From assembly GCF_004793475.1 (NCBI RefSeq), contig NZ_SRYZ01000018.1:1-64000 (forward strand): a stretch of DNA of 64,000 nucleotides, given 5' to 3'. Of this stretch, positions 18,830 to 28,738 are shown in pieces. Each line of letters opens with the position of its first letter. Position 1 is the first letter of the stretch. This DNA comes from Bacteroides muris (ex Afrizal et al. 2022). GTDB taxonomy: Bacteria > Bacteroidota > Bacteroidia > Bacteroidales > Bacteroidaceae. The position numbers were made by a program, and so were the translations under genes. Below the pieces are notes generated by a model. That model made no database searches. It was given only the letters and a program-made list of their open reading frames with translations, and was not told where the DNA came from.

Positions 18830-18844
18830 ACTCTATGTAAGAGT
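18830..18844 (-). repeat. Inverted repeat right arm (IRR)
   Basis: ACTCTATGTAAGAGT is the reverse complement of the left arm over all 15 bp. Matching stops immediately outside and inside the arms, so the pair is sharply bounded, as expected for crossover sites. It ends 33 bp before the first cargo start codon. Confidence 0.85.
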
Positions 18845-18877
18845 TAGACAAACAACAGCCCAAAATAACAGAGTAAT

Positions 18878-21800
18878 ATGGCATATTCATTAATAGCAAA
18901 TTCAGGCATACACATTACAACTTTTCCTTTGGAAATCAGAATAAAGGAAAAGTTTAGTTTGTGGTTTCACGAATGGTATGATACTACAAATGGCGAATGG
19001 ATTCTTGATTTAGCCCATGAAGTAACAACAGAAACTAATAGGTACTTTTTTAAGAAAAAAAAGCTCTTTGATAATGGATTCTTATCAGAGGCCACTGGCA
19101 GTGGAGACATTGATGTTAGTTCTTTAGCTGAAGAGGGTATAATCCCCTTGATGATTGATGAAGAGATGCAATGTACAGGTGAAATTTACAAAATGACTTT
19201 CTCCGATAAAGGTAATACTTTAGATTTCTTTGAAAATAAATGGTTGCCACTGCCATACTTCTTCAAACGTAGTGAAACGAAATTTAAATTTGGTCCACTA
19301 AACTGGAGCCGATTTATGCTTATACCTATTGACTCTACAGAACAAACCAAACGCTATAATGTGATTTTAGCATTTGATACTCGTACCGTAGAACAAAATA
19401 GTAAATATGAAGAATGTCCTATTTTCCCAGATCAGTTTATGACTGAAATGAAATTTGAGGTGTGTAAGCAGGAGTTTTATCTTATGGATTATTGCTCACC
19501 CAAACAAGAGTGGGAATACATAAATGACTATTTGTTTTCTTTAGTTCATCCTAATATAAGTAGCGTAGGTAAAATAAAGTCTGGTAAAAAACTTAACTAT
19601 ATAGCATCCTATTATTTATTAATCGATTATATTGCTCAGAATGAGCTATTCCCCAAGGTATCCTTATTTAAAGACAAAGATACTTTGGTGAAAGATGTTG
19701 ATATGGTTATTGACATAGGCAACTCGCGAACAACCGCACTGCTTGTTGAAGACAATTCAAATTTCAATCAAGTAAATCAGTTGGAATTGATCGACTATAC
19801 AAATCTTTTGAAAACCGACTCCAAAGGTACTAAAATCAATACATATCAAGAACCTTTTGATATGCGATTAGCATTTAGGAAAGTAGATTTTGGCGACTTT
19901 GGGATACAAGGCAGTAAACAATTTGTATATCCTAGTTTTGTAAGGCTTGGAAAAGAAGCGAATCATTTGATACATCGTGCAACTGAATCTGTTTCAAATA
20001 GAGAAAGTCTTTCTACTATGTCAAGTCCCAAAAGGTACCTTTGGGATGGGCATAAAAGTAAAGATGAATGGAACTTTATGGTGCTTGATGGAGAAAAAGA
20101 TAATCACATCTTAAATATTCCTGGTATCTCAGAACACTTACAAAGCAATGGGCAGTTAGCAATCAATGGTACAGGAGGGCAATCTTATCACTATTCAAGA
20201 CGATCTCTTATGACTTTTGCTTTTCTTGAGATGCTCGTTCAAGCACAGGTACAAATTAACAATAATCAATATCGGATAGATCGTGGTGATATTACATTAC
20301 CTCGTCGCATACGGCGTATGGTTGTTACTTGTCCTACAGCCATGTCTAAACTTGAAAGAGAAGCTCTTGTAAAATGTGCTGGCGATGCAGTAAAGCTACT
20401 TAATCTTTTTAAGAATGAAGATTTTCGTGTTGATATTGCACCTGCTGTTACTACGTTTAAAGATACAGAAAGCAAATGGTATTACGATGAGGCAACTTGC
20501 TCTCAATTAGTATATATCTACGGTGAAATTGGCTGGAAATATAAAGGTTCCTGCCAAGAGTTTTTTAATTTATACGGGAAAACTTCTCAAAACAGCATTC
20601 AACCAGAATTAACAATTGGCTCCTTGGATATTGGTGCTGGAACATCAGATTTAATGATTAGCCGTTATTCTTATACTAAGGGAGATGTAACAACCATTAC
20701 TCCAGAACCTCTTTTTTACGATAGTTACTATTACGCTGGTGATGAGATGCTCAATGAACTTATAAGAAAAATTATGTTCTTCTCTCCCAATAGTGCTTTT
20801 AGAAAGAAATTGAAAGGGCTTTCTGAAACTGATTATCGTCAACGTCTGCGCAATTTTTTTGGCCCAGATTATACAGGGCAAACGATCTCTGATCGAAAGC
20901 TGCGTAGAGACTTCAATATACAATATTCTATACCACTTATGTATTGTTTCCTTGATATGTTAGCTAATGGCATTAAGGATTGTACAATACGTTATACAGA
21001 TGTATTTGAAGATTGTCCGCCTAATGAACGGATAAAAGAGGGATTTAAGAAATATTTTTCTTTTGATTTGGAAGATCTTGAATGGGAGTTTGACAAATTT
21101 GCTGTTTCTGATGTTATATCAAGAGCTTTTGAACCCCTATTAAAAAAAATTGCGACTATAATGTATGCCTATAATTGCGACATTGTATTGTTGTCGGGAC
21201 GACCTTCGTCTTTATCTCCTATACGCAACATTTTTTTAAAATATTATTCAGTGTCTCCAAATCGTTTAATATTGTTGAATGATTATTTTGTAGGACATTG
21301 GTATCCTAATAAGAATAACACGGGGAAAGCCACTGCAAAAACCATCGTTGCAATGGGAGCGTTAGTCGGTTATTATGCTATATCTCTTGGGAATCTTGAT
21401 AAATTCTTAATAGACAAATCGCAATTAGATAAAAAACTAAAATCTGTAATTAATTACATAGAATCTTCGCGGGAAGGACAACCGATAGAATACTTCATAA
21501 CACCAGAAAAAAATATGGGAGAACTGATGGTTAGTTCTTTACCTACGACTTTAAATGTTCGACAAATTGGATTGGACTCTTATCCGTCAAGAAAATTATA
21601 TGTCATTGATTTTAACCAACACAAGATGATTGAACGCATAAGAAATAAAGCTATTCAAGAAGGTACTTCTATAAATGAAACGCAAGCTCTTGCTAAGGTT
21701 AAGGAAATAATTGATGATTTACGTTTACGAATGCCTTTTCAACTATCTATTGAACGCGATGAAGATGATAAAGAAAAATTAATAATTACAGCTATTACTG

Positions 21801-21907
21801 ACAAAAAAGGTAACGAATTGGCAGATAGTAACATTGAGATAAACATTCAAAGTTTAGGAGCGGACGAGCGTTATTGGCTTGACACCGGAGCTTTTGATAT
21901 TCAATAA
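18878..21907 (+). CDS. srfB: SrfB-family protein (actin/Hsp70-fold ATPase)
   Basis: 1009 residues, about the size of SrfB proteins of enterobacteria. Actin-fold nucleotide-binding motifs are visible: phosphate-1 VIDIGNSRTTALLVE (D279), phosphate-2 LDIGAGTSD (D584) and an adenosine motif LLSGRPSSLSPIR (G774). The N-terminal 270 residues are a beta-rich extension. SrfB is named from the Salmonella SsrB-regulated srfABC genes; its biochemical role is not established. Here it is the first gene behind the inverted-repeat promoter segment and is followed by SrfC, the conserved pairing. It may act as an ATP-driven chaperone or scaffold. AT-rich codon use marks it as transferred cargo. Confidence 0.85.
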   Translation: MAYSLIANSGIHITTFPLEIRIKEKFSLWFHEWYDTTNGEWILDLAHEVTTETNRYFFKKKKLFDNGFLSEATGSGDIDVSSLAEEGIIPLMIDEEMQCTGEIYKMTFSDKGNTLDFFENKWLPLPYFFKRSETKFKFGPLNWSRFMLIPIDSTEQTKRYNVILAFDTRTVEQNSKYEECPIFPDQFMTEMKFEVCKQEFYLMDYCSPKQEWEYINDYLFSLVHPNISSVGKIKSGKKLNYIASYYLLIDYIAQNELFPKVSLFKDKDTLVKDVDMVIDIGNSRTTALLVEDNSNFNQVNQLELIDYTNLLKTDSKGTKINTYQEPFDMRLAFRKVDFGDFGIQGSKQFVYPSFVRLGKEANHLIHRATESVSNRESLSTMSSPKRYLWDGHKSKDEWNFMVLDGEKDNHILNIPGISEHLQSNGQLAINGTGGQSYHYSRRSLMTFAFLEMLVQAQVQINNNQYRIDRGDITLPRRIRRMVVTCPTAMSKLEREALVKCAGDAVKLLNLFKNEDFRVDIAPAVTTFKDTESKWYYDEATCSQLVYIYGEIGWKYKGSCQEFFNLYGKTSQNSIQPELTIGSLDIGAGTSDLMISRYSYTKGDVTTITPEPLFYDSYYYAGDEMLNELIRKIMFFSPNSAFRKKLKGLSETDYRQRLRNFFGPDYTGQTISDRKLRRDFNIQYSIPLMYCFLDMLANGIKDCTIRYTDVFEDCPPNERIKEGFKKYFSFDLEDLEWEFDKFAVSDVISRAFEPLLKKIATIMYAYNCDIVLLSGRPSSLSPIRNIFLKYYSVSPNRLILLNDYFVGHWYPNKNNTGKATAKTIVAMGALVGYYAISLGNLDKFLIDKSQLDKKLKSVINYIESSREGQPIEYFITPEKNMGELMVSSLPTTLNVRQIGLDSYPSRKLYVIDFNQHKMIERIRNKAIQEGTSINETQALAKVKEIIDDLRLRMPFQLSIERDEDDKEKLIITAITDKKGNELADSNIEINIQSLGADERYWLDTGAFDIQ

Positions 21908-21920
21908 TGCAAATTATATT

Positions 21921-24734
21921 ATGATACAAGATATAAACTCGCAAATAGCAGAAATTGAACGTTCGATAATATGGGCTAAAAAATTTGATAAAAGCACATT
22001 TCCTGTTGAAGAACTGAAGGAGTATCGTAGAAAACTGAGAAGATTTGCTAATGCATTAGCAGAAAATTGTTCAGCTGCGGCATATGGCGAAAGTCAGGTT
22101 GGAAAATCCTATCTTATGAGTAGTCTGTTGTCAACAGCAGAATCGCCTTTTGTCATTATAAATGATGGTAAAGAATATAGTTTTATTGATGATTTGAATC
22201 CCAGCGGAGGTAATACTTCTAAAACCGAATCTACAGGTGTAATAACAAGATTTACTATCAATAATAGTAACGAAGCTATGAAAGATTTTATAAAGATTAA
22301 AAATCTTTCCATTGCAGATTTGCTAATGCTTTTAATAGACTCATATTATAACGATCTTAAAATAAATAATAGCAGAGTCCTTTTGCATGACTCAATTAAT
22401 GTCGAATTATTAAATGTTCAGTATCTTTGGGCGAACAAGACAGAACCTGTTCAAGAAGTTCTTACAGAAGATGATGTAAAGGACATCTGTGATTATATTG
22501 TAGAAGTTTTGGGAGCTAATGCAGTAAACATTACGCATTCAGACTTCCGCAAGATTGTCGCACCCAAAATTCAGTATGTATCAAGTGAGCATTGGGTCAA
22601 GATATTTAGCATACTATGGAATAAGAATGAAGAGTTAAGCCATCTTTTTAGCCTATTAGTAAATGAATATAAAAAGATACAGTTTAAAACAGACATTTAT
22701 GTCCCATTTGACGCTGTCCTTAGAGATAAAGGAACACTGCTAAAAATCGAGTGGCTGGATTCAGTTTGCGGATTAAAACATGAAACAGATACCGATGTAT
22801 TGGTTACTGACGTATATGATACAAACGGGAAGCTGTTGGGCAGCAATTTTAATAAGTCATCATTGTCAGCTCTCATTGCAGAATTAACATTTGTTCTACC
22901 TAAACAGATTGCAGAGAATAGACGATTTTTAAACAAAATTGATTTGCTGGATTTTCCAGGAGCGCGTTCTCGTGAAAAATTCAAAGAACAAGAAATAGGA
23001 ACAGTCTTACCAACAATACTACGTCGTGGTAAAGTAGCATATCTTTTTAATAAGTATTCCCGTTCATTAAGAATAAGTTCTGTCTTATTCTGTCACCATA
23101 ACGATCAAAAGAATGAACCAACATTAGGAGAAACTATTAATGATTGGATAGAAACTAATATCGGTAAAACTCCCGAAGAACGTACTGAAGATTTAACACG
23201 AACTAACGGGATTTCTCCATTGTTTTTGATTGCAACAAAATTCAACATCGAATTAGAAAGGACAAAAAATGATTCGTCCACTAATACAGAGTTGCTTTCT
23301 GAACACTGGAAACGTTTCAAGACAGTTCTGCCTGAAATTATCAAGCCTGCTACTTGGTTTGATAATTGGGTAACCCGTGGCGGTTTATTTCGTTCTGAGG
23401 CTTTTCAAAGTATTTATTTACTTCGTGATTATTATTGGTCAATGAAAAATCAAATCTTCGATGGTTACAATGACAAGACAAAATCACCAGAAGTAGCACG
23501 ACATATCCACGATGATTATCCAGAATACTTTAATAATCTAGAACGGAACTTCCTTAACAACGAATTTGTAAAGAAGCATTTTGCCAATCCTAAGGCATCT
23601 TGGGACGAGGTGTCTTCTTTAAATTGCGATGGTTCTAAAGCTATTATTCGTGATTTAGATGCAATCTCCAGCGTATTGGAAGCTGCTAGAAGAGAAAAGT
23701 ATTTAAATGAATTAAAAGCAATAAGAAATGAAATGCTGGCCAAACTAAATACGTATTATGAGCCAGAAAATAAAGAAGAAAACAATGCAAGAACAAGAAC
23801 AATAGCCGGAGAAATACGCAGACGTCTAGATTCACAAATTGGCAAGAAGCCAGAAATATTTGGTTATATTATTGATCAACTGATGACACCTGTTGGGGAT
23901 TTACGACAGATTGCATATGACATCGTTATCTTGAAAACAGAAACCCCTAAAGATTTTAATGAAGTAATCTTGATTAGGACACAAGCAGGTATCAATCCCA
24001 ATGAAGATAAGCAACTTAATATCCAAAGATTATGCGACTACTATGCGTGTGACATAGCGACATTAGAAAAAGAGTTTGCTGAAAATGGATTTACTGTTGC
24101 TGATGTTGTTTCAAATGAATGCAGTGTTGCTGCAACAGTTGCTGATGTTGTTTCAAATAATATTTTGGACTACTGGGCTATATTTATCAATAAACAGGTT
24201 AAAAAACTCGAAAAATACCTTCCTCATTCAGATGAAGTTGCTTTTATGCTACAAAGCCTTTGTAAGAAATTAGGCGTTCAGAAAACAATATCTACCAAGA
24301 TTGATCAGTATTCGAGAGTATTTCCTGATAATGATTTACCAAATGCAATCGCTGATTTTGCCTCACTGACATTGAACAATTTTGTTAGTTCAATAGGACG
24401 TATGTATATGACGGATGAGGATATTGAAAATATACGTGCCAAAGCACTAGCATGTAATTTAGCTATTGACTTGTCGCCTGCGGCTAGTGATATCAAACAC
24501 ACACAAATTAGTGTGTATGATGCATTACAAGCATTTGACGATGCTTCTGATCCAACAACCGTCTCAATTCAAACATTGATGAAGTTACCATTTTGGGATA
24601 ATTTTCAAAGATGGAAGAATCTTTTGGTCATTGGACTATTATATTCTGCGGATATTTCGCACAGTGACCCAATTGCAAATGCTATTATAAAAGAAATTAT
24701 AGATAATTGTAAAGCACTATATACAAATAAATAA
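21921..24734 (+). CDS. srfC: SrfC-family P-loop GTPase-like protein
   Basis: 937 residues from the ATG at 21921, 13 bp after srfB; a start at 21879 would overlap srfB. The G1/P-loop is G56-ESQVGKSY-64. A DFPGARSREKF segment (D344-G347) is the G3-like motif typical of SrfC, and LIATKFN may supply the G4 region. The long helical C-terminal half resembles large dynamin-like GTPases in layout. SrfC accompanies SrfB in known loci. A 21-bp direct repeat (24096-24116 and 24138-24158) encodes VADVVSN twice. Predicted cytoplasmic or membrane-associated NTPase partner of SrfB. Confidence 0.85.
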   Translation: MIQDINSQIAEIERSIIWAKKFDKSTFPVEELKEYRRKLRRFANALAENCSAAAYGESQVGKSYLMSSLLSTAESPFVIINDGKEYSFIDDLNPSGGNTSKTESTGVITRFTINNSNEAMKDFIKIKNLSIADLLMLLIDSYYNDLKINNSRVLLHDSINVELLNVQYLWANKTEPVQEVLTEDDVKDICDYIVEVLGANAVNITHSDFRKIVAPKIQYVSSEHWVKIFSILWNKNEELSHLFSLLVNEYKKIQFKTDIYVPFDAVLRDKGTLLKIEWLDSVCGLKHETDTDVLVTDVYDTNGKLLGSNFNKSSLSALIAELTFVLPKQIAENRRFLNKIDLLDFPGARSREKFKEQEIGTVLPTILRRGKVAYLFNKYSRSLRISSVLFCHHNDQKNEPTLGETINDWIETNIGKTPEERTEDLTRTNGISPLFLIATKFNIELERTKNDSSTNTELLSEHWKRFKTVLPEIIKPATWFDNWVTRGGLFRSEAFQSIYLLRDYYWSMKNQIFDGYNDKTKSPEVARHIHDDYPEYFNNLERNFLNNEFVKKHFANPKASWDEVSSLNCDGSKAIIRDLDAISSVLEAARREKYLNELKAIRNEMLAKLNTYYEPENKEENNARTRTIAGEIRRRLDSQIGKKPEIFGYIIDQLMTPVGDLRQIAYDIVILKTETPKDFNEVILIRTQAGINPNEDKQLNIQRLCDYYACDIATLEKEFAENGFTVADVVSNECSVAATVADVVSNNILDYWAIFINKQVKKLEKYLPHSDEVAFMLQSLCKKLGVQKTISTKIDQYSRVFPDNDLPNAIADFASLTLNNFVSSIGRMYMTDEDIENIRAKALACNLAIDLSPAASDIKHTQISVYDALQAFDDASDPTTVSIQTLMKLPFWDNFQRWKNLLVIGLLYSADISHSDPIANAIIKEIIDNCKALYTNK

Positions 24735-24737
24735 ATT

Positions 24738-27638
24738 ATGGCAAGAGCTACATTTTATAATAAAAGATTACTTGGACATATCGATGATACTGATTTCACC
24801 GATTATCAAGGTATTGGCTCAGACCCTCTTTACAAACGATATAAGAGTGTGGAAAGTGTGGTAAAGAGTCGTATATCACCACAATATCAGTCTTTCCTTG
24901 CTTGCCCTTTTTATGAAGATGGCAATATTTTCTGGTATGTTGACGAATGGAATAATACGCCTCAAAAATTCACCGAACTTTCAGGTGCAGAAAAGAAACA
25001 TTATACCCACATCAAGGATGATACTTTAAAACATTATCAGGAAACATTGAAAAAATTAAATCCTGAAGAATTTGCTATCCTTAATGGGGCTTTAAAATAT
25101 ATCAATGATGAATTTATCTATTGTTATGATGAGAAAATTGTACTCATTGCCTGGGGAATGCGTCTTGATGAAGAAAAACATACAAGTGATGGAAAATGGT
25201 TTAAGACAGCTGTCAAGTATGACAAAAAGAAAATATCTTTTGACTTAGCTGGCCATGGGAAGCTCGAAACAACTATAGCAAGTATTCCATATCTTACGAC
25301 AATTAGCCGAAATAAGGGACATATTATCACAACAAAAGATATACCTACTATCATCGCAGAAGAAGGATATAGTTTTATCGGTTGGAATCCTAATCCGGTT
25401 GGACATGAGGTACAGGAAGATATTATTTTCACCGCTCAGTATACAAAGACAAATACAACAGTACCCAAAGCAGAAGATAAGGAAGAATTGATGAAAGTTA
25501 TCTTTGATGCTGGCGCTAACGGAGTTTTAAAAGGAGGAACATCTATTGAAGTTTCTAAAGGACATATTTTGAGTAAAGAAGAAATGCCTATTGTTATGGC
25601 AAATAAAGGATTCCTTTTTACTCAATGGACTCCTAGTATCAATGTACCTATAAATAATGACACTCTTTTCACTGCTGAATATAAGCAAGAATTTGCTCAA
25701 TGTAACTTCTCCGCTGGTGAACATGGCACATTGCAGGGTAATAAGGTTATCAAAAAACCACTTGGAGTTACTCCTATAATATCAGAAATTCCCATAGTAA
25801 AGCCAAACAAGGGATATCGTTTTACTGGTTGGGACGTTAATCCTCTTGCAGCTCTAACTAACAATAAGGTTTGCGTTGCCCAATATGAAAAAATACTACC
25901 TTGGTATAAACGATGGTGGCTTTGGCTTACAGGACTTTTTTCTGGTAAAGGTTGTCTAAAGTGGATATTATGGTTGCTATTGATTATTCTATTAGTTTGG
26001 TTGTTATCATGGTTGTTACGAGGCTGTGATAGTGATGTTTTGATAGACCGTAATGGAAACGCCGTGCTACCAATTGATAGAGTAGAAAAAATAGACCAGA
26101 TCACTCAACCTGATGGAACAATTCATGACAATAATGGTACTATTACCAACATTGTTGGTAGTGATGGACGTTTACCTGAGAATGGTGTAGTTCCGCCTAT
26201 AATTGGCGATGGGAATATTATGCCACCTATAGTATCTAATCCTGGTACTCCAGATGTTATAGACAATCGCCTAAACATCTACTTTGAAAACGAAAATGCA
26301 GAATTGAACAAATGGGCACAAGATTTTAAACGGTTATATTCCTCAGATAACTATCAAATTATTGGGTATGACCCAAATGTCAAAATGATTCAGATTCAAA
26401 TACCTGAAGGACAACGGAATAATATCCGAGAAGAATTGCCAATGAAAATCTCTGATCAGAAATTTTTCATTGTAGATGAATCTATAATGGTGTTACATGG
26501 CAACAAAAGTCAATCAACTGCAAATAAAGGGTGGCATTTAAAGGCAGCACATGTAAAAGAGGGATGGAATATAACAATGGGAGATCCAAATCTTGTTGTT
26601 GCAATAATAGATGACGGAATTGATGTAAATCATAGTATGTTTAAGGGCAGATTTTTTAATGCATATAATGTTTTTACTCAAAATAGAGCATTGAGTTCAG
26701 GACAAGGGCACGGAACTCATGTTGCAGGTTTAGCATTAGGTTCCACAGAGTTCTATTCAGATGGAGCAGCTGGAGTCGCCCCAAATTGTAAGATTATGCC
26801 AGTTCAAGTGTTTGACAATGGAATGTGTACATTTTCTTCGCTTGCTAGTGGCATTATGTATGCAATTCATAATGGAGCAAACATAGTCAACATTTCGGTT
26901 GGACCAAGTTTTCAAGGTTTAAATCAATTACCTATTGAAGAACAAATAAAGGTAGCTCAACAGTATTTTAAGAATGAAGAAAAAGTATATCGACACATTA
27001 TCAATGTTGCAAATAAAAAGAATGTTATTCTGGTTTTTGCAGCAGGAAATGACAATATAGTAACGGCAATTCTTCCTGAATGTCGTTTGACAAATAATAC
27101 AGTAAATGTAGCAGCATGTACACCTGAATACAAATCATCCACTTTTACAAATTATTCATTGGGGACAAACGTGTCAGCACCTGGAGAAGGAATATATAGT
27201 GCTTATCCTAACAATTCTTTCAAAATGTTTGACGGAACAAGTATGGCAGCTCCGATTATAACTGGAACTATTGCCTTGATGAAAACAATAAAACCAGATA
27301 TTAATGTACAGCAATGCATTGCTGTAATTCAAAAAACGGGAAAGGATTTGGATAAATTTATTCCACCAATGGTACTTATCGATCAAGCTCTCATTGCTGT
27401 TAAGAGTGGTGATATACCAAAAGAACCAATATGGTCGCAAATACTGGATACAGGCTCTATAGAACACAATGATGACATTACTTCAACGGAACAGTCCCAA
27501 AATAACGAACAAAGTTCTACCGAAGTCAATAATCCGACAGATGACTATAGTGCCTTGAAAGATTTGCTTAAACAATTAAAAGAGCAGCGTGACGCATTGA
27601 ATAAAAGAATAAATGACTTAGAAAAGAAAATTCAATAA
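24738..27638 (+). CDS. Membrane-anchored subtilisin-like protease with InlB-type repeats
   Basis: 966 residues, no signal peptide. After a charged N-terminal domain come three divergent InlB-B-like repeats (about residues 166-240, 255-323, 325-390; motifs GYSFIGWNPNP, GFLFTQWTP, GYRFTGWDVNP). A basic stretch and one strong membrane helix (about 408-428) follow. The S8 peptidase domain has the full triad D625 (IIDDGID), H658 (GHGTHVAG) and S835 (DGTSMAAP), with the oxyanion FAAGND. The end is a coiled coil (LLKQLKEQRDALNKRI). Charge bias suggests repeats inside and protease in the periplasm. Probably the effector or processing enzyme of the operon. Confidence 0.85.
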   Translation: MARATFYNKRLLGHIDDTDFTDYQGIGSDPLYKRYKSVESVVKSRISPQYQSFLACPFYEDGNIFWYVDEWNNTPQKFTELSGAEKKHYTHIKDDTLKHYQETLKKLNPEEFAILNGALKYINDEFIYCYDEKIVLIAWGMRLDEEKHTSDGKWFKTAVKYDKKKISFDLAGHGKLETTIASIPYLTTISRNKGHIITTKDIPTIIAEEGYSFIGWNPNPVGHEVQEDIIFTAQYTKTNTTVPKAEDKEELMKVIFDAGANGVLKGGTSIEVSKGHILSKEEMPIVMANKGFLFTQWTPSINVPINNDTLFTAEYKQEFAQCNFSAGEHGTLQGNKVIKKPLGVTPIISEIPIVKPNKGYRFTGWDVNPLAALTNNKVCVAQYEKILPWYKRWWLWLTGLFSGKGCLKWILWLLLIILLVWLLSWLLRGCDSDVLIDRNGNAVLPIDRVEKIDQITQPDGTIHDNNGTITNIVGSDGRLPENGVVPPIIGDGNIMPPIVSNPGTPDVIDNRLNIYFENENAELNKWAQDFKRLYSSDNYQIIGYDPNVKMIQIQIPEGQRNNIREELPMKISDQKFFIVDESIMVLHGNKSQSTANKGWHLKAAHVKEGWNITMGDPNLVVAIIDDGIDVNHSMFKGRFFNAYNVFTQNRALSSGQGHGTHVAGLALGSTEFYSDGAAGVAPNCKIMPVQVFDNGMCTFSSLASGIMYAIHNGANIVNISVGPSFQGLNQLPIEEQIKVAQQYFKNEEKVYRHIINVANKKNVILVFAAGNDNIVTAILPECRLTNNTVNVAACTPEYKSSTFTNYSLGTNVSAPGEGIYSAYPNNSFKMFDGTSMAAPIITGTIALMKTIKPDINVQQCIAVIQKTGKDLDKFIPPMVLIDQALIAVKSGDIPKEPIWSQILDTGSIEHNDDITSTEQSQNNEQSSTEVNNPTDDYSALKDLLKQLKEQRDALNKRINDLEKKIQ

Positions 27639-27639
27639 T

Positions 27640-28716
27640 ATGAGTACAAATAAATATTCGTGGAACGAGACATTGAAATTCTCGTGGGGACATATCATCG
27701 CTTTTGTTGCCTTGATATTTATCAGTTATGTTACATACATGGGTGACTTTTATTCTAATGGAGGTGACTTCTCTGTGGCTGCCATAAGAGTATTCATTAT
27801 AGATATAGCTTTACTGACAACATTTATCGGATCACAAATATTAAAAGGGACAGATGGGAAATTTAACCGTTCAATAATTATTGAGAGAGTATTGATTTGT
27901 TTATGTCCTGTTGTTTTCATTTGGAGTATGATTCCATACAACCACTATTGGAATGTATATTCAGAACGAAACCATATAGAAGAGATGTTTAGTACATCTA
28001 TAGAAAAATCAAAAACGATGTTTACTGACTATAATTCGTATGCGAACAATCGTATCAACAACTATAGTCTGCATTTAACGACCATTATTGATAATAAAAG
28101 TACAAATCCCCTGGAATACAGAAATGCTGGTTTTTCTGGAAATAGCGATGCACTTCAAAAGGAAAACTATATCCATACTCTTCAACTTCAATTACTGTCT
28201 CAAAATACGGATAGTTTGCAAACTCTTGCATTGAAATGGATTGAAAGCGCCAACCAAGGAGCAAGTGTTTGGAATGCTTTTCTTATCGGAAATATCGACA
28301 AGATTTCAGATGCAATCAAATCGTGGAATAGTACATTGGTTCAAGTTTCTGAATTTAAGATGAACAATGAACCTGACAATATTCAACTGTTCAACAGCGA
28401 GCAAAATTCCTATGACCAAGCTATTGAAGGTTTGCAGGGTTTAAAAGATACTTATAAAAGCACACAAGGGATTGCACTTAATACTATCTGGTCCGGCATT
28501 CTACTATTTCTGATGCTTTTGTTTCCATATTTATTGCAGAAGAGGAATACACGAGCTATTGGTCTATATTACTTGATACCTCTCAAATCCAAAAACTCTA
28601 CAGTAAAGATTGAGGTCAAGAAGCCGCGAAAAAATACAAAACAAGAAACATCTACCGACTCTATAGAGCAAACAAACGATATAGATAGCAACGACATTTA
28701 TGGTGGAACTTTTTAA
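27640..28716 (+). CDS. Four-TM protein with periplasmic helical loop
   Basis: 358 residues. Three membrane segments in the first 110 residues (FSWGHIIAFVALIFISYVTY, a second near 45-68 and a third near 85-105) are followed by a 170-residue helical loop and a fourth membrane segment (ILLFLMLLFPYLL, about 285-305). The tail is Lys/Thr-rich and acidic at the end. The start codon follows the protease stop after 1 bp, so translation is probably coupled. No family is recognised; topology suggests a membrane platform or sensor for the neighbouring protease. Confidence 0.75.
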   Translation: MSTNKYSWNETLKFSWGHIIAFVALIFISYVTYMGDFYSNGGDFSVAAIRVFIIDIALLTTFIGSQILKGTDGKFNRSIIIERVLICLCPVVFIWSMIPYNHYWNVYSERNHIEEMFSTSIEKSKTMFTDYNSYANNRINNYSLHLTTIIDNKSTNPLEYRNAGFSGNSDALQKENYIHTLQLQLLSQNTDSLQTLALKWIESANQGASVWNAFLIGNIDKISDAIKSWNSTLVQVSEFKMNNEPDNIQLFNSEQNSYDQAIEGLQGLKDTYKSTQGIALNTIWSGILLFLMLLFPYLLQKRNTRAIGLYYLIPLKSKNSTVKIEVKKPRKNTKQETSTDSIEQTNDIDSNDIYGGTF

Positions 28717-28738
28717 TTCGTAAGATATAAACATTAAT

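Larger units (their letters stand above)
18667..18844. other. Predicted invertible promoter segment (inverton)
   Basis: A 148-bp AT-rich spacer lies between two perfect 15-bp inverted repeats. It sits between the recombinase gene and the cargo operon starting at 18878. Within the spacer the best promoter (18779-18810) and a second -7 box (TAACTTTG, 18703-18696) both read leftward, away from the cargo. I found no full TAnnTTTG box reading rightward; AATGTTTG (18760-18767) is one mismatch off. Inversion would place the promoter about 140 bp upstream of the cargo ATG. The segment also contains a 7-bp hairpin, CTGCAAA (18693-18699) with TTTGCAG (18712-18718). The flip itself is inferred. Confidence 0.75.
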
